Shown here: positions 41,543-50,594 of the stretch, one piece after another
How the letters are laid out: every line of letters starts with the position of its first letter
Numbering within the stretch: position 1 is the stretch's first letter
Assembly (NCBI GenBank): GCA_047345645.1
Contig: JBLEFH010000006.1
Direction: 5' to 3' (one strand)
DNA from: JBLEFH01 sp047345645
Lineage (GTDB): Bacteria; Pseudomonadota; Alphaproteobacteria; Rhodobacterales; Rhodobacteraceae
Length of the DNA: 64,000 nt
Position numbers and translations under genes: made by a program
The notes under the pieces: generated by a model
Told to the model about the DNA's origin: nothing
The model's database searches: none
Seen by the model: the letters and a program-made list of their open reading frames with translations, nothing else

Positions 41543-41968
41543 TTACATTTTCTCGCCCGGAAGCGCCGCCGCTTGCCGCATCCAATCGCGGATTTGGTCG
41601 GCGTCGATGGGGTCGTCCTCACGAAGATCGAGATAGCGCACCGCCGCCTGTTTCGACGGACCCGGCGGCACCGGATCCAGCGACGCGCCTTGGAAAAACG
41701 CCACCTTCACGAAATTTTTGTAGCAGTGCATGGAGGTGAACCAGAGATCCCGCTCCAGCCCGTAAAGCGGCGAGTTCCACTTGATCGCCCGCTGCGCTTC
41801 GGGCACCGCCTCGCGGATGAGCCGGTCCACCTCTTTGCAGACGCGCTGTTTCCAGCCCGGCACGGCAGCAAGCCACGCCTCGACCGGCGCATCGCCATAA
41901 CCTTTTGGAATCTGGGGATTGTCGCCGGAGAGCAATTTGACCGTCTTCGGCGCCTGGCAGTCGCTCAC
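41543..41968 (-). CDS. DUF1801 domain protein
   Basis: A 141-residue small protein of the DUF1801/YdhG type. The core AIKWNSPLYGLERDLWFTSM with the following HCYKNFVKVAFFQGASL is the family block. The function of the family is unknown, although these proteins are often annotated as iron-chaperone-like. Its stop abuts the end of mmcB, and its start overlaps the small gene downstream by four bases. Confidence 0.85.
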   Translation of the reverse strand: MSDCQAPKTVKLLSGDNPQIPKGYGDAPVEAWLAAVPGWKQRVCKEVDRLIREAVPEAQRAIKWNSPLYGLERDLWFTSMHCYKNFVKVAFFQGASLDPVPPGPSKQAAVRYLDLREDDPIDADQIRDWMRQAAALPGEKM

Positions 41969-42153
41969 TTGCTGACCGAGCGCGCGATCTTCACCGCCGC
42001 CATGATCTCCTCGGCGATTTCCTCCGCCTCATCGGGGTCGAAATCCATCGGATAATCCATTTTGCTGGTCTCGATATAGAGCCGCACCATGCCGTGATCG
42101 GTCGGCCCGATCTGCAAATTCGCGACATCATCGCTCTGGCGGTTAATGCCCAT
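41965..42153 (-). CDS. Small conserved acidic protein (probably DUF6324)
   Basis: A 62-residue soluble protein that I believe matches a small family common in Rhodobacterales (DUF6324, from memory). It has MGINRQSDDVANLQIGPTDH and an acidic helix DFDPDEAEEIAEEIMAAVKI. A four-base overlap (ATGA) with the DUF1801 gene suggests coupled translation. Function unknown. Confidence 0.7.
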   Translation of the reverse strand: MGINRQSDDVANLQIGPTDHGMVRLYIETSKMDYPMDFDPDEAEEIAEEIMAAVKIARSVSK

Positions 42154-42337
42154 TTGTCACTCCTTGATCCGTCTGCGGCGCAGCGCGCCTCATGTCGCCG
42201 CCAGTCTCCCTTGATTGCGCGAGAAGAACAAGGGGTCACGCAGCGCGCGGCTGCCCGGATATGCACTGCCGCAAGATCGCGACAGTTTGACGCAACTCCG
42301 GCAGCACAAACGCGGCGCCAGAACGCGCGGCGAAGGG

Positions 42338-42365
42338 TTGCGTAACAGAACTAAAGCCTTATAAA
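42338..42365 (+). promoter_or_regulatory. Sigma70-like promoter of the Hint gene
   Basis: TTGCGT (42338-42343) and TATAAA (42360-42365) are 16 bases apart, just 31 bases before the ATG. The other bases in the 243-base gap upstream show no gene or structured RNA. Confidence 0.55.
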
Positions 42366-42396
42366 AATGACATATTAACCTAAAGCCCGGTGCCCC

Positions 42397-43623
42397 ATGG
42401 CCAATGAGTTCATCAACGCTTCCACGCTCTATCTGGGCGACACGAGCTATAGCGGCGCGGGCGGCAATGGGGCGGTGTTCACCCGCGCCAATTCCTTTTT
42501 CACCAAATCCTCCTTTTATACGGACCCAAGCTCGGCGCAGGTCGGCGGCATACCGGCGAGCAACACGTCCACCGTTTTTCCCGAGGACCATCCGCAGGAT
42601 GACGTCTATCTGGAACTCGGCGAGGCCATGCGCATCGACCAGAATGACGATGGCAGCGAAGCCGATGACAGCTGGCTGCGGATCACCGAGATCGCCCGCT
42701 ATGGCGGCACGCAGGTCACGCTCAACAATGGCGAGACGGTGACGGGCGCGGTCAATCTCGTGACGATCACGAATACGGTGACGGGTGAGAGCTATCAGAC
42801 GGTGCTGTTCGGCGACAATATGGTCGACAGCATCAATGCCGAGACCCAGGAGGAGGGCGTCGGCATCACCAGCGTGACGCTCGGCAACTATGTCGGGACG
42901 GGCAGCGGCCGCGTGGATCTGACGCAGGTGATGCTGGCGAGCAATTTCGACGGGGGCGGGTTTGCGGAAAATGTCGAGTTTGTCTGCTTCACCCGCGGCA
43001 CGATGATCGAGACAGAGACCGGACCGCGCGCCATCGAGACGTTGAGCGTCGGCGATGTGGTGGAGACCGCCACCCACGGCCCGCAAGCGATCCGCTGGAT
43101 CGGCCAGCGGCGACTCAGCGCGGCGGATCTCACGCGCCAGCCGAAGCTGCGCCCGATCCGTATCCGCGCGGGCGCGCTCGGCCCCGGTGTTCCGGCGGCG
43201 GATCTGCTCGTGAGCCCGCAGCACCGCATCCGCGTGCAATCGAAGATCGTGGCGCGGATGTGCGCCGCCGATCAGGTGCTCATCCCCGCCAAACGCCTGC
43301 TGGCGCTGGACGGTGTGGAGATCGCCGAGGATGTGGAGAGCACAGCCTATTTCCACATCCTGCTCGACCATCACGCCGTGATCACCGCCAATGGCGCGCC
43401 CTGTGAGACGCTCTTTCCCGGCCCGATCACGCGCAAGAACCTTGGCGAAGACGCGTGGGCGGAACTCTCCGCCCTCTTTCCCGAATTCACCGACCCGGAT
43501 TTCACCCCCATCCCCGCCCACGGCATCCTGCGCGGGCGCAAGATCGACCGGCTGGTGATGCGGCATCTGAAAAACAACGTTCCCTTCGCCGCACCGCCCG
43601 CCGGTCCCCATGGCGCATCCTGA
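42397..43623 (+). CDS. Hint domain-containing secreted-type protein
   Basis: A 408-residue protein. The first 195 residues are a weakly conserved beta-rich segment (Ser/Thr/Asp/Asn rich), without a classical signal peptide. Residues about 195-345 form a Hint_2 domain of the hedgehog/intein fold: CFTRGTMIETETGPRAIETL with the nucleophile C197, SPQHRIRV with H276, and a C-terminal YFHILLDHHAVITANGAPCE. Rhodobacterales carry many such proteins, often exported by type I systems. Autoprocessing at C197 is possible, but the splice-type Asn end seen in inteins is not evident. It has its own promoter; role unknown. Confidence 0.85.
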   Translation: MANEFINASTLYLGDTSYSGAGGNGAVFTRANSFFTKSSFYTDPSSAQVGGIPASNTSTVFPEDHPQDDVYLELGEAMRIDQNDDGSEADDSWLRITEIARYGGTQVTLNNGETVTGAVNLVTITNTVTGESYQTVLFGDNMVDSINAETQEEGVGITSVTLGNYVGTGSGRVDLTQVMLASNFDGGGFAENVEFVCFTRGTMIETETGPRAIETLSVGDVVETATHGPQAIRWIGQRRLSAADLTRQPKLRPIRIRAGALGPGVPAADLLVSPQHRIRVQSKIVARMCAADQVLIPAKRLLALDGVEIAEDVESTAYFHILLDHHAVITANGAPCETLFPGPITRKNLGEDAWAELSALFPEFTDPDFTPIPAHGILRGRKIDRLVMRHLKNNVPFAAPPAGPHGAS

Positions 43624-43738
43624 GGGAAAGCGCTCCCCCGATTTGGCGCGAAATTCCCCCAAATCCCGGTTGCATTCCCCAGACCTGCGCGCTATGTCCC
43701 TCACCCAGTGCAGCGCTTGCGCCGCATGGGAAGAGCGT

Positions 43739-43815
43739 GCCGACGTAGCTCAGTAGGTTAGAGCACTAGATTGTGGATCTAGGGGTCCCCCGTTCGAGCC
43801 GGGGCGTCGGTACCA
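43739..43815 (+). tRNA. tRNA-His (GTG), no encoded G-1
   Basis: A 77-nt tRNA with encoded CCA. The anticodon stem-loop CTAGATTGTGGATCTAG gives anticodon GTG. The acceptor arm GCCGACG pairs with CGTCGGT, so the first pair is G1:U72, the base before it is T, and the discriminator is A73. Most bacterial tRNA-His genes encode G-1 and C73; lack of both is known in alphaproteobacteria whose histidyl-tRNA synthetase has adapted. Confidence 0.94.
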
Positions 43816-43899
43816 TCTCCCCCCTTTCTCTCCCCCGAAAAGACCGCTTCCGAATTTGTTGCAGTGCAGCGCGTAATTCACGGAAATGTCACGAAGTTT

Positions 43900-43928
43900 T
43901 TGCCAATTGCTTAACTTCTGTGCATAGC
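43900..43928 (+). promoter_or_regulatory. Possible promoter of the glutamate dehydrogenase gene
   Basis: TTGCCA (43900-43905) and CATAGC (43923-43928) with a 17-base spacer precede the gene by about 36 bases. The -10 is a modest match, so this is tentative. Confidence 0.4.
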
Positions 43929-43964
43929 TTAGCCCTGTGGATCAACCGATCAGAGGGGGGAATC

Positions 43965-45401
43965 ATGTCCAGCACCAGTGGCAAAGAACCAACATTCCGC
44001 GAATCCGTCGAGCTGATGTTCGACAAGGCCGTGTCCATCATGGATATTTCCGAGGGGCTGGCCGAAAAAGTCCGGGTCTGTAACTCCACCTATACCGTGC
44101 GTTTCGGCGTCCGCCTGCGCGGCAAGATCCACACCTTCACCGGCTATCGCTCGGTCCATTCCGAGCATATGGAGCCTGTGAAGGGGGGGATCCGGTACGC
44201 GCCGCAGGTCAACCAGAACGAGGTGGAGGCGCTGGCCTCCCTCATGACCTATAAATGCGCGATCGTGGAGGTGCCTTATGGCGGCTCCAAGGGCGGTCTC
44301 GCGATCGACCCGAAAGAGTGGAACGAGAACGAGCTGGAGCAGATCACCCGCCGTTTCGCCTATGAGCTGGTGAAGCGCGATCTGATCAACCCGGCACAGA
44401 ACGTCCCTGCCCCCGATATGGGCACCAGCGAGCGCGAGATGGCGTGGATCTCCGACCAGTATCAGCGGATGAACACGACCGACATCAATGGCCGCGCCTG
44501 TGTGACCGGCAAGCCGCGCAATGCGGGCGGGATCGCGGGCCGCGTCGAGGCGACGGGCCGCGGCGTGCAATATGCGCTGCAGGAATTCTTCCGCCATGAA
44601 GAGGACGTGAAGATCGCCAATATGGACGGCACACTGGAAGGCAAGACCGCCGTTCTGCAGGGTCTCGGCAATGTGGGCTATCACGCGGGCAAGTTCCTCA
44701 CGGAGCAGGACGGCGTGAAATTCATTTCGGTCATCGAATATGATGGCCGTGTGGACAACCCGGACGGGATCGACATCGAGGCGCTGAAACAGCACCAACT
44801 GAAAACCGGCTCGATCCGCGATTTTCCGGGCGCGACCACCCATGACGACGGCGCGGCGGGTCTGGAGATGGAATGCGACATCCTCATCCCGGCGGCGCTT
44901 GAAGGCGTGATCAATCTCGACAATGCGGACCGGATCAAGGCCAAGCTGATCATCGAGGCGGCGAACGGCCCCGTAACCTTCGGCGCGGATGAGATCCTGA
45001 GCAAAAAGGGCGTCGTCATCATCCCGGATATGTATGCCAACGCGGGCGGTGTGACGGTCTCCTATTTCGAATGGGTCAAGAACCTCTCGCATATCCGCTT
45101 TGGCCGGATGGAGCGCCGCGCGGAGGAAAAACGCCACCGCCTGATCGTGGCGGAGCTGGAGCGTCTCGACCGCTACCTGGGCGACAAATGGTCCATGACC
45201 CCGCATTTCAAGGACGAGTATCTGAAAGGCTCGGACGAGCTGGAACTCGTGCGCTCGGGTCTCGATGACACCATGCGCACCGCCTATCAGGACATGCGCG
45301 AGATCTGGCATTCGCGGGAAGATGTGAAGGACCTGCGCACAGCGGCCTTCATCCTCGCCATCGAGCGGATCACCAGCAGTTATCGCTCCAAGGGTCTGTA
45401 A
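43965..45401 (+). CDS. gdhA: NAD(P)-dependent glutamate dehydrogenase
   Basis: A 478-residue Glu/Leu/Phe/Val dehydrogenase of the glutamate type, catalysing reversible amination of 2-oxoglutarate. The substrate region has GGIRYAPQVNQNEVEALASL, K97 in MTYKCAIVEVPYGGSKGG and PAPDMGTSEREMAWI. The Rossmann motif is VLQGLGNVGYHAGK. The start MSSTSGKEPT at 43965 has an AGGGGGG ribosome site. The frame remains open upstream to the tRNA gene but is not coding. A terminator follows. Coenzyme preference cannot be deduced with confidence. Confidence 0.95.
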   Translation: MSSTSGKEPTFRESVELMFDKAVSIMDISEGLAEKVRVCNSTYTVRFGVRLRGKIHTFTGYRSVHSEHMEPVKGGIRYAPQVNQNEVEALASLMTYKCAIVEVPYGGSKGGLAIDPKEWNENELEQITRRFAYELVKRDLINPAQNVPAPDMGTSEREMAWISDQYQRMNTTDINGRACVTGKPRNAGGIAGRVEATGRGVQYALQEFFRHEEDVKIANMDGTLEGKTAVLQGLGNVGYHAGKFLTEQDGVKFISVIEYDGRVDNPDGIDIEALKQHQLKTGSIRDFPGATTHDDGAAGLEMECDILIPAALEGVINLDNADRIKAKLIIEAANGPVTFGADEILSKKGVVIIPDMYANAGGVTVSYFEWVKNLSHIRFGRMERRAEEKRHRLIVAELERLDRYLGDKWSMTPHFKDEYLKGSDELELVRSGLDDTMRTAYQDMREIWHSREDVKDLRTAAFILAIERITSSYRSKGL

Positions 45402-45419
45402 TCTCCCAGCAAAAACCGC

Positions 45420-45448
45420 AAAGAGGTCCGCGTGTCGGGCCTCTTTTC
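45420..45448 (+). terminator. Intrinsic terminator of gdhA
   Basis: AAAGAGG (45420-45426) pairs with CCTCTTT (45440-45446) across a 13-base loop, and TT follows. It lies 18 bases after the stop and also before the end of the convergent TauE/SafE gene. Confidence 0.7.
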
Positions 45449-45464
45449 CGTTTGGGTGGGCGCG

Positions 45465-46223
45465 CTAGGTGAGAAGGCCGCCGAGGCCGTCCCAGATGAG
45501 TTTCACCGCCACCAGCGCGACGAAGCTGTAGATCATCGGGTAGAAGACTTCGGCGCGCATCCGTTTCACGATCCACGCCCCCGCATAGGTCGACGCAATC
45601 GCCAGCGGCACGAAGAGCAGCGAGAGTTTGAGATTGCTCGCATCGAGCTGGCCGAGCGCCGCATAGGGGATCAGTTTTACCGTGTTGACCACGGCGAAAA
45701 ACACCACGCTTGTGCCCGTATAAATCTGCGGGCTGAGGCGCAGCGGCAGGGTGTAGATCTGGAAAGGGGGCGAGCCGGCATGGGCGACGAAGCTGGTATA
45801 GCCCGCGACGCTCCCCCAGATCCATGCGGGGCCCGCCGCATGGGCGCGCGGCTCCACCCGCCCGGCCCGCGCCTGAAAGACCTGCCGCAACACGAACCAT
45901 GCGGCGACAATGCCGATAATGAGTTTGATCGCATCATCTGAGACAAAGGACGCGGTCGCCCAGCCGATGAAAATCCCGAAACAGGCGGGCGGGAGCAGCA
46001 GTTTCAGCGTTTTGAGATCGCGCCAGCCGCGCCATGTCCAAAGGCTCACGGCGTCCATAACGAGCAGGATCGGCAGCAGGATCGCCGCCGCCGTCACGGG
46101 CGACATCACCAGCGCCATGATCGGCACGCCCATGATCGCCATGCCGCCAAGCCCGCCCTTGGAAAGGCCGACCAGCGTCACGGCCAGCGCGGTGGCGGCG
46201 AGGATCATCGGATCACTGTTCAT
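45465..46223 (-). CDS. Sulfite exporter TauE/SafE family permease
   Basis: A 252-residue inner-membrane protein with about eight helices: ALAVTLVGLSKGGLGGMAIM and MALVMSPVTAAAILLPILLV near the N terminus, IKLIIGIVAAWFVLRQVF and WGSVAGYTSFVAHAGSPPFQ in the middle, the last containing a typical SFVAHAG(G/S)PP motif. Family members move sulfite, sulfoacetate, taurine or other organosulfur compounds; here the substrate is unknown. It stands alone with a convergent neighbour. Confidence 0.9.
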   Translation of the reverse strand: MNSDPMILAATALAVTLVGLSKGGLGGMAIMGVPIMALVMSPVTAAAILLPILLVMDAVSLWTWRGWRDLKTLKLLLPPACFGIFIGWATASFVSDDAIKLIIGIVAAWFVLRQVFQARAGRVEPRAHAAGPAWIWGSVAGYTSFVAHAGSPPFQIYTLPLRLSPQIYTGTSVVFFAVVNTVKLIPYAALGQLDASNLKLSLLFVPLAIASTYAGAWIVKRMRAEVFYPMIYSFVALVAVKLIWDGLGGLLT

Positions 46224-46277
46224 AGGCGCGACTTAAGCGGAGCGCGCGCGGCGCGGCAAGGCTTTATCTTCAGCGGC

Positions 46278-48716
46278 TTATTGGCCGCGCGGTTTGCGGC
46301 GGGTGGTCGCCTCGGCGGTGGTGGGGTCTTCGGGCCAGGGGTGCTTTGGGTAGCGCCCGCGCATATCCTTGCGCACATCGGCGTAACTTGTCGCCCAGAA
46401 GCCCGGCAGATCCTGCGTCACCTGCACCGGACGGCGGGCGGGCGAGAGCAGCGAGAGCGTCAGCGGCATCTGGTTCGGCCCGACTTTGGGGTGTTCGGTC
46501 AGCCCGAACAGTTCTTGAAGCCGGACCTCCACCGTGGGATTGGCCGCGCCGTAATCGATCGGCAGCTTGGTCCCTGTCGGCGCGGTGATCGCCATCGGCG
46601 CTTCGCGGTCGAGCCGCTGGCAGGCGTCCCAGTCGAGCAGCGCTTCCATCGGCGCGAGCGGATCGATCCTGCCGAAATCCTGCGCGGTTTTGATCTGGCC
46701 GAGATAGGGGGCGAGCCATGTCTCCAGCGTCTCGGTGAGGGCGGCGTCCGAGAGGTCCGGCACCTCGCCCCCCTTCTCGCGCAGCCATTCGACCCGCGAT
46801 TGAAAGCGTTTCGCGGCGGGCGTCCAGTTCAGCGCCTGCAAGCCGACATGGCGCAGCCCCGCCACCGCCGCCTCGGCGCGGGCGTCCTCCGGCGCATCGG
46901 GCCAGTGGCGGTTTTCGAGAACAAGCGCGCCGAGCCGGGTTTGCCGCCGCGCCTCGATCCGGCGGGTCTGGCGGTCCCATTCGCAGACGGACGCCTCGAA
47001 AAACGCCTCCGGCATGACCTCGCGCAGCTCCGCCTCCGAGGTCTCCGCCGCCAGCCGGATTTTCGCCTCCCGCGCATCGCCGTCGAGATCGAGCGCCACC
47101 AGCATCCGCGCGCCCGCCAGCGCGTCCTCGGCGGGCAGCACCGCGCCCTTGCCGCCCGAGAGCAGATAGCGCGGGTCATTGCCGGGGCGGCGCAGCCCGA
47201 TGCGGTCGGGATAGGCCAGCGCGGCGATGGCTCCGGGGGACAGGATGTGTTGCGTTTTCGGGGCGAGTTTGGTGAGCCGCCGCGCTTCGGCTTGGGCTTC
47301 GGCCAGCGCGGCTTTGTTGACGCCGTAGGATCGATTTGCGCGGAACTTTCGTTCGTCCGCAAGGGCTTCAAGGCGATACTTAAAGTCCACTGGCGCGCCG
47401 CGCAGAAGCACATCGCGGGACGAGAGGAGCGCCGCGACCGGTGCCGCCTGCGCGCCCGCAACGAGGAGCATATGCGCGAGGCGCGGGTGGAGCGGGAGTT
47501 GCACCATCGCTTCGCCATGGGGGGTCACGCGCCCGTCTTTGAGCGCGCCAAGGGCCTCTAAAAGCGCCCGCGCTTCGGTCAGCGCGCCCTCCGGGGGCGG
47601 GGTGAGGAAGGGCAGATCCTCCGCCCCCCAAGCGGCGAGGTCGAGGGCGAGGCCGGTCAGATCCGCCTCCTCGATCTCCGCCGGGGGGAAGGCCGGGAGC
47701 GCACCCTCTTCGGCCTTGGCCCAGAGGCGGTAAGCCCAGCCATCGGCGACCCGGCCCGCGCGGCCCGCCCGCTGCGCGGCTTCGGCGCGGGAGACCGGGC
47801 GGGTCACGAGGCGGCTCATCCCCGCACCGGGATCGAACGCCACCCGCCGCGCCTTGCCCGCATCGACGACGACGCGCACATCGGGGATGGTCAGCGAGGT
47901 TTCGGCGATGGCGGTGGCCAGCACGATGCGGCGCGCGCCCGTTTGCCGGAGCGCCGCCTGCTGCGCTTTCCACGGCAGCGCGCCATAGAGGGGGAAGATG
48001 GGGGCGAGATCGCCGAGCAGGGTTTCGACGCGGCGAATCTCGCCCTCGCCGGGCAGGAAGGCGAGCAGCGTTCCTTCCGTCTCCGCAAAGGCGGTGCGGA
48101 TGAGATCGGCCATGTCGCCCTCGATCCGCCCCTGCCCGCGCGGACGGGGAAGCCACCGCGTTTCAATGGGATAGCTTCGCCCTTCGGAGCGCACGCGCGG
48201 CGCGTCCATCAGTGTCGCCACCGGCTCCGCATCAAGGGTAGCGGACATGACGACCAGCGCCAGATCCTCACGCAGGGCCGCCACTTCGAGGGCAAGGGCG
48301 AGGCCGAGATCGGAATGCAGGTTGCGCTCGTGGAATTCGTCGAAGATCACGCAGCCGACGCCCTCCAGCCCCGGATCCGCCTGGATCATGCGGGTCAGCA
48401 GCGCCTCGGTGATGACGATGATGCGGGTCTTCGGGCCGGTCTTGTCCGCGCCGCGCATCCGGTAGCCGACGGTCCCGCCGGGCACCTCGCCGAGCGTATC
48501 CGCCATCCGCTCCGCGGCGGCGCGGGCGGCGAGACGTCGGGGCTCCAAGAGCAGGATCTGCCCCTCGACACGGTCCAGCAAAAATAGCGGCACCCGCGTC
48601 GTTTTCCCCGCCCCCGGAGGGGCTTCGATGACAACGCGGGCGCGGTCCGCGAGGGCCTGCCCGATCTCGGGCAGGATCGCGTCTATCGGGAGCGGATCAG
48701 CGGGAGATGACGGCAC
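46278..48716 (-). CDS. hrpB: ATP-dependent helicase HrpB
   Basis: An 812-residue DEAH-type helicase. Walker A is APPGAGKTTRVPL (residues about 36-48), the motif II variant is DEFHERNL, motif III is MSATLD, and motif VI is QRAGRAGRV. A C-terminal HrpB-specific domain (SYADVRKDMRGRYPKHPWPE) completes the protein. HrpB proteins are thought to act on RNA, but their physiological role is unclear. The start lies 20 bases inside the DUF3108 gene. Confidence 0.96.
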   Translation of the reverse strand: MPSSPADPLPIDAILPEIGQALADRARVVIEAPPGAGKTTRVPLFLLDRVEGQILLLEPRRLAARAAAERMADTLGEVPGGTVGYRMRGADKTGPKTRIIVITEALLTRMIQADPGLEGVGCVIFDEFHERNLHSDLGLALALEVAALREDLALVVMSATLDAEPVATLMDAPRVRSEGRSYPIETRWLPRPRGQGRIEGDMADLIRTAFAETEGTLLAFLPGEGEIRRVETLLGDLAPIFPLYGALPWKAQQAALRQTGARRIVLATAIAETSLTIPDVRVVVDAGKARRVAFDPGAGMSRLVTRPVSRAEAAQRAGRAGRVADGWAYRLWAKAEEGALPAFPPAEIEEADLTGLALDLAAWGAEDLPFLTPPPEGALTEARALLEALGALKDGRVTPHGEAMVQLPLHPRLAHMLLVAGAQAAPVAALLSSRDVLLRGAPVDFKYRLEALADERKFRANRSYGVNKAALAEAQAEARRLTKLAPKTQHILSPGAIAALAYPDRIGLRRPGNDPRYLLSGGKGAVLPAEDALAGARMLVALDLDGDAREAKIRLAAETSEAELREVMPEAFFEASVCEWDRQTRRIEARRQTRLGALVLENRHWPDAPEDARAEAAVAGLRHVGLQALNWTPAAKRFQSRVEWLREKGGEVPDLSDAALTETLETWLAPYLGQIKTAQDFGRIDPLAPMEALLDWDACQRLDREAPMAITAPTGTKLPIDYGAANPTVEVRLQELFGLTEHPKVGPNQMPLTLSLLSPARRPVQVTQDLPGFWATSYADVRKDMRGRYPKHPWPEDPTTAEATTRRKPRGQ

Positions 48717-49374
48717 GGCCCACCGGGCTCGGCACGTCGATGCGCTGGAGGCTGACCTGATCGCCGCCGGTATAGGTCAGGGTAAAGCTGCCGGAGCGCT
48801 CCATGACCTTGCCGAGATTTTCATCTTCCTGACGGGTCCAGCGGGCGTTGCAGGTCACGCCATTGGCGGTCGCGGTCGGCGCACCGATCACGATATCGAC
48901 GGCGCGTTTGCCGTCAAACACCTTCATGCGGTCGTTGCAGACACTTGCCTTCGGCTGGGTCCGGGCGAGGAAATAGGTGGCGGAAAGCGGATCCAGCGCG
49001 CCGGAATAGGCGCCGAGATTGCTCGCCTGTTCGCCATCGCCGCGGGTGGCGCTTGCAACCGTGGTGCCATTCCAGCGAATGGCCGTGTTCGTCACATCGC
49101 CGCGGCTGCCCGAGGTGAAATCGGTCTTGGCGGGGCGGAAGGCCTCACCGGCGCGGCTCCCTGAGGCGGTGCCGTTATAGCTGATGTCGAAAATCGCCCC
49201 GAGCACACCCGAGCCGGAGAGCTGGCCCGACACGGCGTAAGAGCTGCTGTTCGCCTCCCCATTCATGGTGATCGTGCCGATCCGCGCGCCGGACACTTTG
49301 GCGGTGTAAGTCATGCTTTCGGCCATCGCCATCGGCGCGGCGGCCAGGGTCAGAAGAGTTGCGACAAGACGCAT
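48697..49374 (-). CDS. DUF3108-like periplasmic protein
   Basis: A 225-residue exported protein. The signal peptide MRLVATLLTLAAAPMAMA is followed by a beta-rich sequence that fits the DUF3108 family: MTYTAKVSGARIGTITMNGE and SYAVSGQLSGSGVLGAIFDI. A GGAG is six bases before the ATG at 49374; a Met eleven codons upstream lacks this. The function of the family is unknown, probably linked to the cell envelope. It overlaps hrpB by 20 bases. Confidence 0.8.
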   Translation of the reverse strand: MRLVATLLTLAAAPMAMAESMTYTAKVSGARIGTITMNGEANSSSYAVSGQLSGSGVLGAIFDISYNGTASGSRAGEAFRPAKTDFTSGSRGDVTNTAIRWNGTTVASATRGDGEQASNLGAYSGALDPLSATYFLARTQPKASVCNDRMKVFDGKRAVDIVIGAPTATANGVTCNARWTRQEDENLGKVMERSGSFTLTYTGGDQVSLQRIDVPSPVGRAVISR

Positions 49375-49469
49375 ATCACGCTCCATAATCAGATTTACAC
49401 TGGACATAGCCCGTTTGGCTTCGGCACAAAAGGGCGCAATATCAAGGCTGACTCTAATGTGAGGATGAT

Positions 49470-50471
49470 TTGAGCCGCACGCTTCCCGACCCTGCCACCC
49501 TTGCCGCTGATTTGCTGGCGGGCCAGCGCCGTGCGCTCTCGCGGGCGATCACGCTGGTGGAATCGACGCGGGCCGATGATCGCGAGGCGGCGCGGGCGCT
49601 TTTGCGGGAGGTGATGGCGGCGGAGCGGTCGAGTTTGCGGGTCGGCCTTTCGGGCACGCCGGGGGTCGGCAAATCCACCTTCACCGAAGCGTTTGGCAAT
49701 ATGCTGATCGAAATGGGTCTGAAAGTCGCCGTGCTGGCGGTGGACCCGTCCTCGGCCCGCTCCGGCGGCTCGATTTTGGGGGACAAGACGCGGATGGAGA
49801 CCCTCTCGCGCCATCCCGATGCGTTCATCCGCCCCTCCCCGAGCCGCTCCACCCTTGGCGGCGTCGCCCGGCGCACGCGGGAGGCGATTTTGCTCTGTGA
49901 GGGCGCGGGTTACGACGTGATCATTGTCGAGACGGTCGGCGTCGGCCAGTCGGAAACAATGGTCGCGGATATGACCGATCTCTTCCTGCTGCTGCTCGCC
50001 CCTGCGGGCGGCGACGAGTTGCAGGGGGTCAAGCGCGGGATCATGGAGACGGCGGATATCATCTGCATCAACAAGGCGGATGGCGAGATGAAGCGGCAGG
50101 CCGAGCGCACGCGGGCGGATTACTCCGGCGCGCTCCGGCTCTTGCGCAAGCGCAGCTATGACCCGGAGGATTTCCCCAAGGCGGTCGCGATTTCGGCCTA
50201 TGAAAACACCGGGCTGGATACGCTTTGGGACGAGATGCAGGCGCTCACCAATTGGCGCCGCGAGTCGGGCCATTTCGAGGCCCGGCGGCGCGAGCAGGCG
50301 CGGCACTGGTTCCGGCAGGAGGTTGAGGCGGGTCTGATGGCGCGGCTGACGGCCGATGAGGCGGCGCGCACACGGCTCGAAACCCTTGCCAATCAGACCG
50401 CCGCAGGCGAGATTGCCCCCGACGACGCGGCGGCGCAGCTTATCGAGAGTGTTTTTGCCCCCAAGCGTTAA
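49470..50471 (+). CDS. meaB: Methylmalonyl-CoA mutase-associated GTPase MeaB
   Basis: A 333-residue G3E-family GTPase that protects and reloads adenosylcobalamin in methylmalonyl-CoA mutase. The P-loop GLSGTPGVGKSTF is at about residues 59-71, VDPSSARSGGSILGDKTRM is the characteristic switch region, and ETVGVGQSE and INKAD are further G motifs. It starts with TTG at 49470 after GAGG; an upstream ATG in another frame meets a stop at once. Its client gene (25404-27539) is 22 kb away with no shared transcript. Confidence 0.93.
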   Translation: MSRTLPDPATLAADLLAGQRRALSRAITLVESTRADDREAARALLREVMAAERSSLRVGLSGTPGVGKSTFTEAFGNMLIEMGLKVAVLAVDPSSARSGGSILGDKTRMETLSRHPDAFIRPSPSRSTLGGVARRTREAILLCEGAGYDVIIVETVGVGQSETMVADMTDLFLLLLAPAGGDELQGVKRGIMETADIICINKADGEMKRQAERTRADYSGALRLLRKRSYDPEDFPKAVAISAYENTGLDTLWDEMQALTNWRRESGHFEARRREQARHWFRQEVEAGLMARLTADEAARTRLETLANQTAAGEIAPDDAAAQLIESVFAPKR

Positions 50472-50490
50472 AAATACCCCACCCAAAGGC

Positions 50491-50519
50491 TTGACGGCAG
50501 CCCAAGGCGGACGTATAGA
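50491..50519 (+). promoter_or_regulatory. Strong sigma70-type promoter of rpmB
   Basis: TTGACG (50491-50496) and TATAGA (50514-50519) are separated by the optimal 17 bases, with one mismatch each from consensus. It lies 20 bases after the meaB stop and 75 bases before the ribosomal gene, leaving a leader of about 70 bases. Confidence 0.8.
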
Positions 50520-50594
50520 CGCGCTTCAAGTTTTCGCGCAGGGCTTTGGCCGGCGCCACGCTCAATGACGCTAATAGAAAGATAGGACAGTCCC

